Shown here in pieces: positions 5,328 through 5,943 of a stretch of 5,943 nt of DNA. The position numbers and the translations under genes are program-made. The stretch lies in the NCBI GenBank assembly GCA_013813185.1, contig JACCSD010000061.1, positions 1 through 5,943 on the forward strand, in the 5' to 3' direction. Origin of the DNA: Burkholderiaceae bacterium (GTDB lineage Bacteria; Pseudomonadota; Gammaproteobacteria; Burkholderiales; Burkholderiaceae_F). The notes beneath the pieces were generated by a model that saw only the letters and a list, made by a program, of their open reading frames with translations, did no database searches and was not told the DNA's origin. Every line of letters begins with the position of its first letter. The stretch's first letter is position 1.

Positions 5328-5943
5328 TAGTTTTTGAGCAACCCCATCTGCGTTGCTTCGTACACCGCCTCGCCGCGCGAGTGAACCGCAAGCTTGCGGT
5401 AGATCTTCTTGATATGCGCGGTCACGGTGTGCGGCGATATGCCGAGAATGTCGCCAATCTCATTGAAGCTCATGCCCTTCGCCAGCAGCTGCAAAATTTC
5501 AGTCTCGCGCGCTGACAGCGGATTCTGCTCGGTGCCGGGCAGGCGCGCCGGCGCCGTAGTGCTCATCCGGTTGCGAATCGCGCGCAACACGCTGCGCGCA
5601 ACGACCGGACTGACGGGGGATCCGCCCGCGCGTAACAAGCGAATGCAGGAGATCACGTCGGCCGGCGCCGAGTCTTTTAAAATGTAGCCGGTGGCACCCG
5701 CTTCGATCGACGACACCACGTGCTGCTCGTCGCCGAAAACGGTAACGACCATGATGTCGACATCGGGCTTTTTCTGGCTCACCTGGCGGATCAAATCGAT
5801 GCCGCTGCCGTCGGGCAGGCCGAGATCGATCAGCATCACTTCAAAAGATTCGCGGTCGATGATCGCTTGCGCTTCGCGTTTGTTCGACGCTGCGCCGACG
5901 AGCTTCATGCTCGGCTCGTTCTCTACGATCTGCACAAAGCGCC
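5327..5943 (-). CDS. NarL/LuxR-type response regulator (N-terminus cut by window edge)
   Basis: This DNA-binding response regulator pairs with the adjacent 7TM histidine kinase. The reading frame stays open to the window edge (residues RF before the first in-frame GTG at 5935), so the real start and the N-terminal acidic DD pocket of the receiver lie outside. Numbering from that GTG: the phosphoacceptor is D37 in LIDLGLPDGSG, the switch Thr is T65 in VVTVFGDE, and the conserved Lys is K87 in GYILKDSAPADV. A linker follows (about 108-138). The C-terminal GerE/LuxR helix-turn-helix (about 139-200) carries LSARETEILQLLAKG, NEIGDILGISPHTVTAHIKKIYRKL. The protein stops in TAG, whose last base is the G of the kinase's GTG start. 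It is a typical transcriptional regulator activated by phosphorylation; its targets cannot be read from this window. Confidence 0.93.
   Translation of the reverse strand, partial: RFVQIVENEPSMKLVGAASNKREAQAIIDRESFEVMLIDLGLPDGSGIDLIRQVSQKKPDVDIMVVTVFGDEQHVVSSIEAGATGYILKDSAPADVISCIRLLRAGGSPVSPVVARSVLRAIRNRMSTTAPARLPGTEQNPLSARETEILQLLAKGMSFNEIGDILGISPHTVTAHIKKIYRKLAVHSRGEAVYEATQMGLLKN

Overview
The window is GC-rich (by eye roughly 60-65%) with dense coding and few gaps. It looks like chromosome from a betaproteobacterium of the Burkholderia/Paraburkholderia group. That assignment is inferred from codon usage, the style of the 7TM histidine kinase and the ECF sigma/DUF1109 pair; no rRNA or marker gene confirms it. 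I see no mobile elements, tRNAs, rRNAs or CRISPR arrays.

Left part (1-1458, minus strand). After a 234-bp stretch with no recognisable gene comes a two-gene operon read right to left: an ECF sigma factor of the Caulobacter SigF type (ending at 873), then its six-helix membrane anti-sigma factor NrsF/DUF1109 (235-876). The two genes overlap by ATGA.

Middle (1398-2226). A divergent intergenic region separates the sigma operon from a small plus-strand gene (1730-2137). This gene encodes an exported 135-residue protein with three copies of a GEAGWxYVG motif spaced exactly 39 residues (117 bp) apart. Two divergent copies of the same promoter, TGTAACC-N16-CGAACT, flank the region. One drives the sigma operon and the other faces the small gene. 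They match the GTAACC-N16-CGAA motif I recall for Caulobacter SigF. The simplest reading is an autoregulated SigF/NrsF circuit whose local target is this repeat protein. The minus-strand promoter lies across the longest sigma ORF's ATG, so the true sigma start is probably at 1397. A large imperfect palindrome (1531-1574) runs into the -35 of the small gene's promoter. A small hairpin with a T-run (2175-2193) probably ends the small gene's transcript.

Right part (2227-5943, minus strand). Read right to left: a NarL/LuxR-type response regulator cut by the window edge, a 7TM-DISM sensor histidine kinase joined to it by a one-base TAGTG stop/start overlap, and 41 bp later a DUF72 (YecE-like) protein. 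Regulator and kinase clearly form a two-component system whose stimulus and targets are not visible here. The DUF72 gene may be co-transcribed. It converges on the small repeat-protein gene.

The most interesting item is the sigma-factor circuit: twin promoters, a likely misassigned sigma start, and an unrecognised repeat protein next to the sigma genes, where this sigma family is better known for controlling DUF2282/MbnB-like (bufferin) operons.
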